From: an uncultured bacterium
GTDB lineage: Bacteria > Cyanobacteriota > Vampirovibrionia > Gastranaerophilales > Gastranaerophilaceae
NCBI GenBank assembly: GCA_902798645.1
Contig: CADBXV010000023.1
Coordinates: 1-51,368, forward strand
DNA length: 51,368 nucleotides
Direction of reading: 5' to 3'
In this document: positions 34,031-44,700 of the stretch, piece after piece
Numbering within the stretch: the stretch's first letter is position 1
How the letters are laid out: each line of letters opens with the position of its first letter
Made by a program: the position numbers and the translations under genes
Notes under the pieces: model-generated
Database searches by the model: none
What the model was told of the DNA's origin: nothing
What the model saw: only the letters and a program-made list of their open reading frames with translations

Positions 34031-35743
34031 ATGGGTGTAAATTCTGTCAGTGACGCACAATTTCAAAGAGCGCTTATATACGCATCAGATGCGCAAAAAG
34101 TGCTAAAAATGGATTTAACAGCAGACCAGCGAGGTCAACTTGTTGCAAGATGGGGTGCAGAAAATGTTAAAGCTTGGACTTCAGTTGACGGAAACGATTA
34201 TATTATAGATGATGTCAGTTATGATTCCGCTAAACAAGCCGGTCAAGATGCTGCGGCAGACAGAGTCGGATACGACGGGGGTAAAAGCTACAGCGCATTG
34301 GTTGATGTGGCTGGAAGTGCTGCCACTGTAGTATCAACAGCTTTAATGAGTACAATAGGAGGTAAAGTATTATCAAAAATTACTCAAAAAGCTGTTGAAA
34401 AAGCGGCTGAAAAAGCAGGCGAAAAGTTGTCTTTAGAAGCATCAAAGAAACTTGCAGAAAAGACGTCTCAGAAAATGGGTGCAAGAGTTGCTGCTTGTTT
34501 TGCAGCGGCTGAGGCAACAAGATATTTAGCGGCAAAACCTAATAAGGAACAGTATGATAAACTAATGCAAATACAACAAAGTGAACTTCCGCAAGGTGTT
34601 GAAGCTTTAAATCAAGCACAGTCAGATTTAGCTGATGCAACAGAAACAGTTATTGCTCTTTCTGAAGAAGCTGAAGAAATGAGCGAAGAAACTAATGAAG
34701 AAATAGAAGGCAGAAAAGCTTTGTTTGATTTTTACAGAACTCAATATGATACACTTAAAACAAAAGCTTTATCAGGTGAGCCTTTAACTCAACAGGAAAA
34801 AGATGTATTAAAAGAATTGGTTCCTACAATGGAAGCAATTGGAGAAGATATTGTTACATTAGGTGATGACGCAACTGAAGGTGTTGAAGATTTGTACTCT
34901 CAAATCGGAGATGCTCAAGAAATGTATGATGACAGTGCTGCTTCTATTGCAGAAATAGAAGGTATGACAGAATATGTTGAAGGATTTGACGAAGCAACAA
35001 GAACTATGGCTTATGTTGAAATGGCTGCACAAGGTTTGAATGCTGCAAGTGCTGGCACTGCAACCGGAATTCTTATGGCAACAAATATTTTTGGTTGGAA
35101 TACCCCGTTTATAGCATTAGGATTGTACGCAACCGGTGTAAGCGGTAATGCCGTATTTGAACAAAAAAACATGGCAAGTGCCATTTCAGAAGAAATACAT
35201 TTACGTCGTGATGTTCAATCACTTGGTGAAGAAACAACAGGTGTTTATTTGGAAGAACTGGATAACTATGCAGGTGCGCAAGAAGTAGTTGAAGATCTTG
35301 AACTTGAGATGCCGGAAGATTTAGAAGTTCCTCCTGATGCAGAAACTTTTGCAAACTCTCAACAAGCAGGAGGTGCAAACTCAATTACGATGGCAGCGGC
35401 AAATCAACAAAACGGAGAAAACGGTAATAATCCGCAAAGTCCGCTTACGGCAGGTAATAGCCAAAACAATCAACAGGGTGTAAATCCGATGAATTCTCAA
35501 AACGCAAATAGAGCAGGACAACCGCCTAAATTAAATGCGGTTAAAGGCAATAAACCTAACCAAAATAATCCTGCAAATCCACATAGTCAAACAGTTGATG
35601 CAAGTCCAAATGTATTGAAAGCTGATGCAAGTGCCAATACAAATACAAAATCCGTTGACTCAAAACCAAGTAATAAAGGTGCGAAAGTTGAATCAACAGA
35701 CGCTTCAGGAAAGAAAAAGAAATCAAAGGAAGATGTTAAATAA
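34031..35743 (+). CDS. Large helical protein with hydrophobic patches, sigma-28-type promoter
   Basis: The 570-residue protein has no recognised family and no signal peptide. It has a hydrophobic stretch at about 88-117 (SAATVVSTALMSTIGG), then Lys/Glu/Ala-rich helices, an acidic coiled coil (about 180-330) and a second hydrophobic stretch at about 333-376 (ASAGTATGILMA to ATGVSGNAVF). A 130-residue Asn/Gln/Pro/Ser-rich tail ends in a Lys-rich cluster. The order coiled coil plus hydrophobic pairs recalls type III translocators, but no homology is claimed. A FliA-like promoter suggests expression with flagellar or export genes. AAAGGAG precedes the ATG, and a strong terminator follows. Confidence 0.7.
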   Translation: MGVNSVSDAQFQRALIYASDAQKVLKMDLTADQRGQLVARWGAENVKAWTSVDGNDYIIDDVSYDSAKQAGQDAAADRVGYDGGKSYSALVDVAGSAATVVSTALMSTIGGKVLSKITQKAVEKAAEKAGEKLSLEASKKLAEKTSQKMGARVAACFAAAEATRYLAAKPNKEQYDKLMQIQQSELPQGVEALNQAQSDLADATETVIALSEEAEEMSEETNEEIEGRKALFDFYRTQYDTLKTKALSGEPLTQQEKDVLKELVPTMEAIGEDIVTLGDDATEGVEDLYSQIGDAQEMYDDSAASIAEIEGMTEYVEGFDEATRTMAYVEMAAQGLNAASAGTATGILMATNIFGWNTPFIALGLYATGVSGNAVFEQKNMASAISEEIHLRRDVQSLGEETTGVYLEELDNYAGAQEVVEDLELEMPEDLEVPPDAETFANSQQAGGANSITMAAANQQNGENGNNPQSPLTAGNSQNNQQGVNPMNSQNANRAGQPPKLNAVKGNKPNQNNPANPHSQTVDASPNVLKADASANTNTKSVDSKPSNKGAKVESTDASGKKKKSKEDVK

Positions 35744-35763
35744 ATACTTAAATTGTATTATAC

Positions 35764-35802
35764 AAATATCGTGTCTTAAAATTATAAAAAGACACGATAT
35801 TT
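35764..35802 (+). terminator. Strong intrinsic terminator of the 570-residue gene
   Basis: A 14-bp stem AAATATCGTGTCTT / AAGACACGATATTT with an 11-nt loop lies 20 nt after the stop codon, followed by ATTTTA. Confidence 0.85.
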
Positions 35803-36270
35803 ATTTTATGTAAACCTTTTCCTACATTCTTAGCTTACTAATGCTCAAACGACAGTCACCCATCTTCCAAGAAAGGGACTTATTTGTTATCTAATATGCA
35901 AGCAGTCCTCTCCCCTATGGCACTACTGTCCGAGATAATTTTTGATTAAATAAAAATAATTAATAAAAGGCTGGATTTTTCGGAACACAGTTCCTCAAAA
36001 TGACGCTCTGTCGGTAGTTTTCGCGCCATGTCATTCCGAGGCTGATTAAGCCGAGGAATCCAGCTTATTATAAAATATTTTTTTTTGAATCTTTACTTAG
36101 TAGTAAATGCTCAAAAGATTATTTTTATATTGATTTACCGGATTTTATTTAAATTTATCTCGGACAGTAGTGCTCCCCTATGGGGAGAGTTAGTGAGATG
36201 GTTTATCCGTTATCAAATAAATATTTTCTATTAATAAAAATTGTAAATAATTGTAAAAATTACCCTTATT
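35803..36270. repeat. Nested palindromic repeat region upstream of rpoB
   Basis: Outer inverted arms: CACTACTGTCCGAGATAA at 35921-35938 and its complement at 36155-36172, extended outward by CTCTCCCC-like sequence. Inside lies a second palindrome, GCTGGATT (35970-35977) to AATCCAGC (36057-36064), with AATGAC / GTCATT inner arms (35999-36004, 36030-36035). A further GGTTTATCCGTTA copy is at 36200-36212. The whole looks like a non-autonomous mobile palindrome that took a second insertion. No gene is seen in the stretch. Confidence 0.7.
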
Positions 36271-36272
36271 AG

Positions 36273-36300
36273 TTGACTACTAATCTTGACGGGGTATGAT
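36273..36300 (+). promoter_or_regulatory. Predicted sigma-70 promoter of the rpoB operon
   Basis: TTGACT (36273-36278), a 16-nt spacer, and TATGAT (36295-36300), a strong match to the consensus. Transcription would start near 36307 and give a leader of about 220 nt before rpoB, long enough for regulation. Confidence 0.75.
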
Positions 36301-36526
36301 GGAATAACATGCGGTCATGTATATGGGATACTTATGTCCGTTGGGGTAAATATACCGGAAGGAATTATTCTCCCCTAAAAAACAAGGTTGAAAATATAAA
36401 AATAGCGCAGTACATACTGCAAAATTACAATTGAATATAAACAGGTATGTCGCAGTCTTAGTTACGTTTGACTACCCGATAATATAAATTATAACGTACA
36501 TCACACAAGACAAATGAGGTGAATTA

Positions 36527-39500
36527 ATGTCGACAGAATACGCAAAAAGAGTAACGCCAATGGGTATACCAAATACTCGTTTGGACGATTTACCGGATTT
36601 AATTGACGTGCAAAAAAAATCATTTGAATGGTTTTTAAAAGAAGGACTTAAAGAGGAATTGTTAGCTTTTTCTCCTGTCAAGGACTATACAGGAAGATTA
36701 GAGTTGCACTTCTTGCCTAATTACACGTTTGACAATGCAAAATACACAGTTGAAGAAGCTCGTATCCACGATACAACTTACGCTAAACAACTTCGTGTAA
36801 TGGTTAGATTAGTAAACCGTGACAGCGGTGAAATAAAAGAACAGGAAGTATACATTGGTGATATTCCTACAATGACCGATAAAGGTACATTTATTGTAAA
36901 CGGTGCAGAACGTGTTATCGTTTCTCAAATTGTTCGTTCACCGGGTGTTTACTTCAAAAGAGAAATCTCTCCAACAGGTAAGAGATTATACAATGCAACT
37001 ATGATTCCTAATAGAGGAGCATGGTTAAAAATTGAAACTGACTCTAATGACGTAATTTACGTTAAGATTGATAAAAACAGAAAAATCCTTGCTACAACAT
37101 TACTTAAGGCAATGGGTATAACAGTTACTGAAATGGAATCTTTATTTACTCACTTTGAGTTCTTAAAAAAGACTTTGGATAAAGATACAACAGAAACAAC
37201 TGATGATGCTTTAATTGATTTATATAAAAAATTAAGACCCGGTGATCCGGCTTCTGCTCAAGGCGGACGTCAAATCTTGGAATCAAGATTCTTTGATGAA
37301 AAGAAATATGACATAGGTCGTGTAGGTCGTTATAAATTAAACAAAAAATTAAACTTAAATATTCCTAAAAACCAAAGAACATTGACTGTTCAAGATATCG
37401 TTGCATCAATAGAATACTTAATCAACTTAACTTATGATGAAGGTACTCTTGATGATATCGACCACTTAGGAAACAGAAGAATCCGCTCTGTAGGCGAACT
37501 TCTTCAAAACCAATTCAGAGTAGGTCTTTCAAGAATAGAAAGAATCGTTAAAGAAAGAATGACACTTCAAGACTCTGAAACTTTAACACCGTTGAACTTA
37601 CTTAATACAAAACCTTTAGTTGCATCATTAAAAGAGTTCTTCGGTTCATCACAATTATCACAGTTTATGGATCAAATTAACCCGTTAGCTGAATTAACAC
37701 ACAAAAGACGTGTTTCGGCTTTAGGACCTGGTGGTTTACAAAGAGAAAGAGCAGGGTTTGCAGTTCGTGATATTCACCCTTCTCACTACGGACGTATTTG
37801 TCCTGTTGAAACACCTGAAGGTCCTAATGCAGGTTTGATCGGTTCATTAGCTACTCACGCAAGAGTTAATGACTACGGTTTTGTCGAATCTCCGTTCTTT
37901 GTAGTTAAAGACGGTGTAGTAACAGACGAAGTTGTTTATATGACAGCTGACGAAGATGAAAACTTCCGTTGTGCTCCTGCTGATGTTCAATTAAATAAGG
38001 ATAACACATTTAAGCAAAAACAAGTTCCGGTTCGTTATAAATCAGAATTTATCATGTGTGATTCTTCAAAAGTTGACTTCGTTGGTGTTTGCCCGATTCA
38101 GATTATATCAGTTGCAACATCAATGATTCCGTTTATTGAACACGATGATGCTAACCGCGCTCTGATGGGTTCAAACATGCAACGTCAATCAGTGCCGCTT
38201 CTTATTACAGAAAGACCTGTAGTAGGTACAGGTATGGAAAGACGTGTAGCAAAAGACTCAGGTATGGTAGTTTGTGCTAAAGTTGACGGAACTGTAGAAA
38301 GAGTTGTCGGTGAAGAAATTATAATTACCGATCAAAACGGCAAAAAACACTTACACACTTTAATGAAATATGTTCGTTCAAACCAAGATACATGTATTAA
38401 CCAAAAACCGATTGTTCACGAAGGCGATAAGGTAAAAGCAGGCGATGTAATCGCAGACGGTGCTTCTACAAGCTGCGGAGAACTTTCAATCGGTAAAAAT
38501 ATTTTGGTTGCATATATGCCTTGGGAAGGATATAACTTCGAAGATGCTATCTTACTTTCTGAAAGATGCGTTCACGATGATATATTTACATCAGTTCACA
38601 TTGAAAAATTAGAAATTGATGCAAGACAAACAAAATTAGGACCGGAAGAAATCACAAGAGAAATTCCGAATGTATCAGAAGAAGCTCTAAGACACTTAGA
38701 CGAAAGAGGAATTGTTCGTATAGGTGCAAGAGTATACGCTGATGATATCTTAGTTGGTAAAGTTACACCAAAAGGTGAATCTGAACATCCGCCGGAAGAA
38801 AAACTTTTGAGAGCAATCTTTGCGGAAAAAGCAAGAGATGTAAAAGATAACTCACTAAGAGTTCCTCACGGAGAAGGCGGTCGCGTAGTCGATGTTAAGG
38901 TATTCGATAGAGAAAAGGGCGACGAACTTCCACCGGGAGCAAACACTGTTATCAGAGTCTACATTGCTCAAAAACGTAAAGTTTCTGTAGGTGATAAACT
39001 TTCAGGTCGTCACGGAAACAAGGGTATTGTTTCAAGAATATTACCAAAAGAAGATATGCCGTTCTTACCTGATGGTACTCCTGTTGATATCGTGTTAAAC
39101 CCACTAGGTGTTCCTTCTCGTATGAACGTAGGTCAAACTTATGAATGCTTGCTTGGTTTAGCTGCATACTTAACAAAAGACCACTACGAAGCACCTTCTT
39201 TTGATGAAAGATATGGTGATAACCAATCAGAAATCGCAACAAAGGCTGAACTGTTAAGAGGTATTAAAGAATCAGGCTGTGATTGGGTAAGACCTGACGG
39301 TAAGGTATACTTAATTGACGGTAGAACAGGTGAACCGTTTGATGAACCGATTGCAGTAGGTCTTTCTTATATCTTGAAACTTGTTCACTTGGTAGATGAT
39401 AAGATTCACGCTCGTTCAACAGGTCCTTACTCACTTGTTACACAACAACCTTTAGGCGGTAAGGCTCAGTTCGGCGGACAAAGATTCGGTGAAATGGAAG

Positions 39501-39841
39501 TTTGGGCGTTGGAAGCATACGGCGCTGCTTACACACTTCAAGAAATGTTAACAATCAAATCAGATGATGTTAACGGTAGAAATAGAGCGTATGAGGCAAT
39601 TGTTAAAGGCGATAACATCCCAAGACCGGGTATCCCTGAATCATTTAAGGTACTTGTAAGAGAATTACAAAGTATTGGTTTGGATATTACAGTTGCTAAG
39701 AAGAACGGCATGGAAGTTGATTTGATGTCTGATATGGACGACCTTAGAAAGGCTGCTCCAAAGAGAACTCTGTCTGATATAGATTCAGAACTCTTAAATA
39801 TCAATTTCTTTGAGACTTCTACAACAATGGGTGATTTATAA
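36527..39841 (+). CDS. rpoB: RNA polymerase beta subunit
   Basis: The complete 1104-residue beta subunit has the rifampicin-region block ([27 protein letters not shown]), [27 protein letters not shown], the [19 protein letters not shown] switch region and the C-terminal [24 protein letters not shown]. The length is near that of cyanobacterial RpoB and lacks the large proteobacterial insertions. GAGGTG precedes the ATG. rpoB is first in its operon here and rplJ/rplL are not upstream, as in Cyanobacteria. Confidence 0.99.
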   Translation: MSTEYAKRVTPMGIPNTRLDDLPDLIDVQKKSFEWFLKEGLKEELLAFSPVKDYTGRLELHFLPNYTFDNAKYTVEEARIHDTTYAKQLRVMVRLVNRDSGEIKEQEVYIGDIPTMTDKGTFIVNGAERVIVSQIVRSPGVYFKREISPTGKRLYNATMIPNRGAWLKIETDSNDVIYVKIDKNRKILATTLLKAMGITVTEMESLFTHFEFLKKTLDKDTTETTDDALIDLYKKLRPGDPASAQGGRQILESRFFDEKKYDIGRVGRYKLNKKLNLNIPKNQRTLTVQDIVASIEYLINLTYDEGTLDDIDHLGNRRIRSVGELLQNQFRVGLSRIERIVKERMTLQDSETLTPLNLLNTKPLVASLKEFFGSSQLSQFMDQINPLAELTHKRRVSALGPGGLQRERAGFAVRDIHPSHYGRICPVETPEGPNAGLIGSLATHARVNDYGFVESPFFVVKDGVVTDEVVYMTADEDENFRCAPADVQLNKDNTFKQKQVPVRYKSEFIMCDSSKVDFVGVCPIQIISVATSMIPFIEHDDANRALMGSNMQRQSVPLLITERPVVGTGMERRVAKDSGMVVCAKVDGTVERVVGEEIIITDQNGKKHLHTLMKYVRSNQDTCINQKPIVHEGDKVKAGDVIADGASTSCGELSIGKNILVAYMPWEGYNFEDAILLSERCVHDDIFTSVHIEKLEIDARQTKLGPEEITREIPNVSEEALRHLDERGIVRIGARVYADDILVGKVTPKGESEHPPEEKLLRAIFAEKARDVKDNSLRVPHGEGGRVVDVKVFDREKGDELPPGANTVIRVYIAQKRKVSVGDKLSGRHGNKGIVSRILPKEDMPFLPDGTPVDIVLNPLGVPSRMNVGQTYECLLGLAAYLTKDHYEAPSFDERYGDNQSEIATKAELLRGIKESGCDWVRPDGKVYLIDGRTGEPFDEPIAVGLSYILKLVHLVDDKIHARSTGPYSLVTQQPLGGKAQFGGQRFGEMEVWALEAYGAAYTLQEMLTIKSDDVNGRNRAYEAIVKGDNIPRPGIPESFKVLVRELQSIGLDITVAKKNGMEVDLMSDMDDLRKAAPKRTLSDIDSELLNINFFETSTTMGDL

Positions 39842-39897
39842 GAAGATATGAGGGAACGATTTAGCAATATTCTGAAATCAATCCCTCGATTATCTTC
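39842..39897 (+). other. Hairpin between rpoB and rpoC1
   Basis: An imperfect inverted repeat, GAAGATATGAGGGA (39842-39855) and TCCCTCGATTATCTTC (39882-39897), fills most of the 86-nt gap. No T-tract follows, so it is a processing or stability element more likely than a terminator. Confidence 0.4.
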
Positions 39898-39927
39898 CCT
39901 TCAATAACAAAAAGGAGAAAATTAAAA

Positions 39928-41637
39928 ATGTCAACAAGTATAGATTATTTTGACTATATACGCATAAGTATTGCTTCACCCGAAAGAATCTTGAAGTGGT
40001 CTTATGGCGAGGTTACAAAACCTGAAACAATTAACTATAGAACATTAAAACCGGAAAGAGACGGTTTGTTCTGCGAAAGAATTTTCGGACCTACAAAGGA
40101 CTGGGAATGCTATTGCGGAAAATATAAAAGAGTACGTCACAAAGGTATTATCTGCGAACGCTGCGGTGTAGAAGTTACAGATAGTAAAGTAAGACGTCAC
40201 AGAATGGGACACATAAAACTTGCAGCTCCGGTTTCTCACATTTGGTTTTTAAAAGGTATTCCTTCATATTTAGGTTTACTTCTTGATATGACTCTTAAAG
40301 ATCTTGAACAGGTTATTTACTTTAATAACTATGTTGTAATTGATCCTGCTGATTCACCGTTCAAGAAATTCCAATTACTTAGTGAAGAAGAATATGAAGA
40401 CTTTATATTAGAAAACGAAGAATCAAAACTGGAAGTTGGTATTGGTGCTGAAGCAATTCAAAAACTTTTGTCAGAAATCAATACCAAAGAACTTGCAGAA
40501 CAAATAAGAACAGAATTAGCTGAAGGTGTTACATCTGTTCAAAAGAAAGGCAAGTTAATTAAGAGATTGAGATTATTAGATTCATTAATTTCATCAGAAA
40601 CTGAGCCTACTTGGATGATTATGGATGTACTTCCTGTTACACCGCCGGATTTAAGACCAATGGTACAATTAGACGGCGGAAGATTCGCAACATCTGATTT
40701 GAATGACTTATACAGACGTGTAATTAACAGAAACAACCGTTTACAAAGACTTCTTGAAATGGGCGCTCCTGAAATTATCGTAAGAAACGAAAAGAGAATG
40801 CTTCAAGAAGCAGTAGACGCACTTATAGATAACGGCAGAAGAGGAAGAACAGTTGTTGGCCCGAATAACAGAGCATTAAAATCATTATCTAACATTATTG
40901 AAGGTAAACAAGGTCGTTTCCGTCAAAACTTGTTAGGTAAACGTGTTGACTACTCAGGTCGTTCAGTTATCGTTGTAGGTCCTACATTAAAGCTTAACCA
41001 GTGCGGTTTGCCGAAAGAAATGGCAATTGAATTATTTAAGCCGTTTGTTGTAAATAAACTTATCGAAAGAGGTTACGTTCAAAATATTAAATCTGCTAAG
41101 AAGATGATTGAACGCTCAGATGCAAAAGTTTGGGATATTTTAGAGGAAATAATTGATGGACACCCTGTAATGTTGAACCGTGCTCCAACCCTTCACAGAT
41201 TAGGTATTCAAGCATTTGAGCCTAAGTTGGTAGAAGGTCGTGCAATTCAACTTCACCCGTTAGTTTGTACAGCATTCAATGCTGACTTCGATGGTGACCA
41301 AATGGCTGTTCACGTTCCTCTTTCAATTGAGGCGCAAACTGAAGCAAGAATGTTAATGTTAGCAACAAATAACATATTGGCTCCGGCTAACGGAAAACCG
41401 ATTATTACACACTCACAAGATATGGTACTTGGTTTGTATTACTTAACTATTATGAAAGATCCAAACCAAGAAGTTAAAGGTTACTTCTACAGCTTTGCAG
41501 ATGCAATCGCAGCATTGGAAGCAAAAGTAATTACGTACCATGATAAGATTGTAGTTCGTGATGAAAAAGGTAAGAGAATTGAAACTACTGTAGGCAGAAT
41601 TTTATTCAACGAAGCAGTTCGCAAAGCTCTTGCATAA
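39928..41637 (+). CDS. rpoC1: RNA polymerase gamma subunit (N-terminal part of beta-prime)
   Basis: The 569-residue chain is the N-terminal part of beta-prime: the zinc ribbon ([23 protein letters not shown]), the clamp, the rudder region and the catalytic [12 protein letters not shown] that binds the active-site Mg. It ends at a stop about where cyanobacterial rpoC1 (gamma) ends, and the rest of beta-prime is in rpoC2. The gene split is a shared trait of Cyanobacteria, plastids and their non-photosynthetic sister lineages. AAGGAGA precedes the ATG. Confidence 0.98.
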   Translation: MSTSIDYFDYIRISIASPERILKWSYGEVTKPETINYRTLKPERDGLFCERIFGPTKDWECYCGKYKRVRHKGIICERCGVEVTDSKVRRHRMGHIKLAAPVSHIWFLKGIPSYLGLLLDMTLKDLEQVIYFNNYVVIDPADSPFKKFQLLSEEEYEDFILENEESKLEVGIGAEAIQKLLSEINTKELAEQIRTELAEGVTSVQKKGKLIKRLRLLDSLISSETEPTWMIMDVLPVTPPDLRPMVQLDGGRFATSDLNDLYRRVINRNNRLQRLLEMGAPEIIVRNEKRMLQEAVDALIDNGRRGRTVVGPNNRALKSLSNIIEGKQGRFRQNLLGKRVDYSGRSVIVVGPTLKLNQCGLPKEMAIELFKPFVVNKLIERGYVQNIKSAKKMIERSDAKVWDILEEIIDGHPVMLNRAPTLHRLGIQAFEPKLVEGRAIQLHPLVCTAFNADFDGDQMAVHVPLSIEAQTEARMLMLATNNILAPANGKPIITHSQDMVLGLYYLTIMKDPNQEVKGYFYSFADAIAALEAKVITYHDKIVVRDEKGKRIETTVGRILFNEAVRKALA

Positions 41638-41638
41638 A

Positions 41639-41661
41639 GTAGGGTGCATCACCTGATGCAC
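41639..41661 (+). repeat. REP-like element between rpoC1 and rpoC2
   Basis: A GTAGG head followed by GTGCATCA / TGATGCAC with a 2-nt loop. It begins 2 nt after the rpoC1 stop and faces the copy at 41675-41698, forming a head-to-head pair (REPIN-like). Confidence 0.75.
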
Positions 41662-41674
41662 AGAAAGAATAATA

Positions 41675-41698
41675 GGTGTGGTAAAAACTACACCCTAC
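41675..41698 (-). repeat. REP-like element, opposite orientation
   Basis: On the minus strand, a GTAGG head followed by GTGTAGT-type stem (GGTGTGGT / ACTACACC on the plus strand) with an AAAA loop. It is partner of the element at 41639-41661. Confidence 0.7.
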
Positions 41699-41731
41699 GA
41701 TAACAAAATAGAGAAATTGAGGAAATATAAA

Positions 41732-44700
41732 ATGGAAAATACTTACACACACAAAACTCATATTCCTGAATTCATCAATAAACAGATGGATAAAAAGGGT
41801 TTGAATAAGTTGCTGGCTCAAATCTATTTGGAATACGGCGGAGCTAAAACAGCAGATTTAGCTGATACTCTTAAGAACTTGGGTTATAAAATGGCAACTC
41901 AATCAGGTGTTACAATTTCTATCTCTGATTTGCAAGTTCCTGATACAAAGAAAGAGCTTTTGGAAGAAGCTGAAAAAGAGATTGAAAAATCAACACACAG
42001 ATATTTAAAAGGTGAAATTACAGAAGTTGAAAGATATACAAAGGTTATTGATACTTGGTCAGAAACAACCGCAAAGCTTACTGAACAAGTAGTCGAAAAC
42101 TTTGACAGATTGAATCCGGTATATATGATGGCATTCTCCGGAGCGAGAGGTAACTTATCTCAGGTATCACAATTGGTAGGTATGAGAGGTTTGATGGCTG
42201 ACGCGCAAGGACAAATCATTGACTTGCCGATTACATCAAACTTTAAAGAAGGTTTATCAGTTACGGAATACATCATTTCATCATACGGTGCTAGAAAAGG
42301 TCTTGTAGATACAGCGCTAAAAACAGCTGACTCAGGATACTTAACAAGACGTTTGGTTGACGTAGCACAAGATGTAATCATCCGTGCTGAAGATTGCGGC
42401 GGTGATAAATATATTAATATGAAGCCTATTATGGATGGTGATGTTGTTATTGTTCCGTTGGTAGACAGATTATTAGGCAGAACTGTTGCTCAAGATATAT
42501 TTGATGAAGACGGAAAAACATTGTTAGTAGCAAAAAATACAACAATGGACAGAAAAGATATTAAGAAGATTTCACATTTAAATCTAACAGAACTAAAAGT
42601 ACGTTCAGGTTTAACTTGTTCGCTCGAATACGGTGTTTGCCAAAAATGTTACGGTTGGGCATTAACCTCACAAAAACTTGTAGATGTTGGTGAAGCAATC
42701 GGTATTATTGCAGCTCAGTCAATCGGTGAACCCGGTACACAGTTAACAATGAGAACATTCCACACAGGTGGTGCGGTAGGCGTAAAAGAGGCAACAAAAG
42801 AAATTCACGCAACTGTTGACGGTACTGTAGAATCTAAGATGAAAACAAGAGAACTTAGAACTCGTCACGGTGATGTCGTAAGAGTTTCTATATATGAGGC
42901 AGATATAGAAATAAAATCAGGTAAAAAATCCGAAAAAATTCATATACCTGCAGGTGCGACAGTATTTTTTGAAGATGGTCAAAAAGTTGAAAAAGATTAT
43001 AAACTTGCTGAATTCAAGCCGTCATCAAATGAATCTCGTTTAACAGAAAAAGCTACAAAAGATATTAATGCTGATATCTCAGGTATGGTATTGTTTGAGG
43101 ATTTTGTTGCGGATGAGAAGAAAGACAGACAAGGTAATATCTCAAGAACGGCAAACAAAAACGGTATTGTTTGGGTTATTGGTGGTGATGTTTATAACTT
43201 ACCTGGCGGTTCTAAGATACTTGTTGAAGATGAGCAAAAAGTTAAAGCCGGCGAAAGACTTGCAGAAACTCTAATTATCTCTGAACATGGCGGAGAAGTT
43301 CGTTACGGAGACGATTTAGTTGTAGAAGAAATTAAATCTGGCAAGAACAAAATCAATAAAATTGTATCAGGTAAGGAAATAACAATTGTAATTGCTTCTT
43401 TAGCACCTTCAAATGCAAAATTTGAACAAACAAAGAAAGAACAATTATGGACTGTTAAAAAGTCTGACGAAAAATACATTGTTAAAGCTCCGATTGATAC
43501 AACTGTTGAAAACGGAATGATTATAGCAGAACTTATAGATGATGAATGTTCTGTTACATCAAGTGGTGAAATTAAGTATTTAGATATTGAAGTTGATGAA
43601 AATCAAATAGTTACAAAACCGGGTAATGTTGTTTTTGTTCCTGAAGAAGTTCATCAGCTCAACAAAGATGCAACTCTCAGAATGGTTGAAAACGGTACTT
43701 TTGTTACTGCAGGTACTGAAGTTGTAAAAGATGTATATTGCCATATTGACGGTATTGTTGAATTTAAGGAATTTAACGGTGTAATTCATGAAATTACAAT
43801 TCGTCCCGGTGAAGTTCATACATTACCAAGCATGTCTGAGTTAAAAGTGGAAGAAGGCTCTGTCGTTGAGGCAGGTACTACAATTGCAAAAGGTATCAAG
43901 GTTAAAGAAACTTCTATTGTTTCATTAATGGAAATGGATTTTGATGATCTTGATATCGATGATTTAGACGAAGAAATTGATACAACTTCTTTAGAAGAAG
44001 AAACAATTGAAGACAAACCTGTTCAAATTTTAATAAGACCTGTTCAAACAATTTATATTGAGCCAAAAGAGGTTTCAATTAAGTTTGAATCTACAGATGA
44101 ACTTATAAGCATTGTTCCTGTTACTCAGCTCCAATACAAAGACGGAGCAAGAGTAAGGAATTTAGACGGTGCAACTTTAACCAGAACATCATTAGTTCTT
44201 CAAATGCAAGGTTATTTATCACATCTTAAAGGTTTGGTTGAACTTGATGAAAAAGGCAATTTAAAGATAGTTGTTCTTGAAACGTTAATTGTTCGTCGTG
44301 AATTGGAAGGTAATTCAAAACTAAACAATTCATTACAAACAGAGTTACTTGTTAAAAACGGTGATGTAATTGAAGCTAAGACACCTGTTGCAAAGACTGA
44401 TGTACTCGCTCTTAATGACGGATCAGCATCAGTTAAAGGTGATTTATCTGAATCAAGAAGGTTATTACTAAACTGCACAAACTATGAAACTACAATTTCA
44501 ACAAAGAATAAACCGTCAGTTAAAAAAGGCGAGTTTATAAAACTTGATACAGAGCTTGCAAGTTCAGGTGAAACCGCAACAGTTTCCGGTAAAATAATAG
44601 ATGTCACAGCAAAATCTGTAACAATCAGAAATGGACGTCCTTACTTAATAAGCCCAGGTACAATGTTACAGGTTGAAGAAGGCGCTCTTGTTCAACATGG

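Noticed and set aside
35821-36230. CRISPR array or prophage attachment site
   Set aside because: The repeats are inverted and nested, not direct and regularly spaced, and there is no cas, integrase or phage gene.
41678-41731. Earlier start for rpoC2
   Set aside because: The extra 18 codons fall in the REP hairpin and lack a ribosome site; ATG 41732 has GAGGAAA and matches the family's start.
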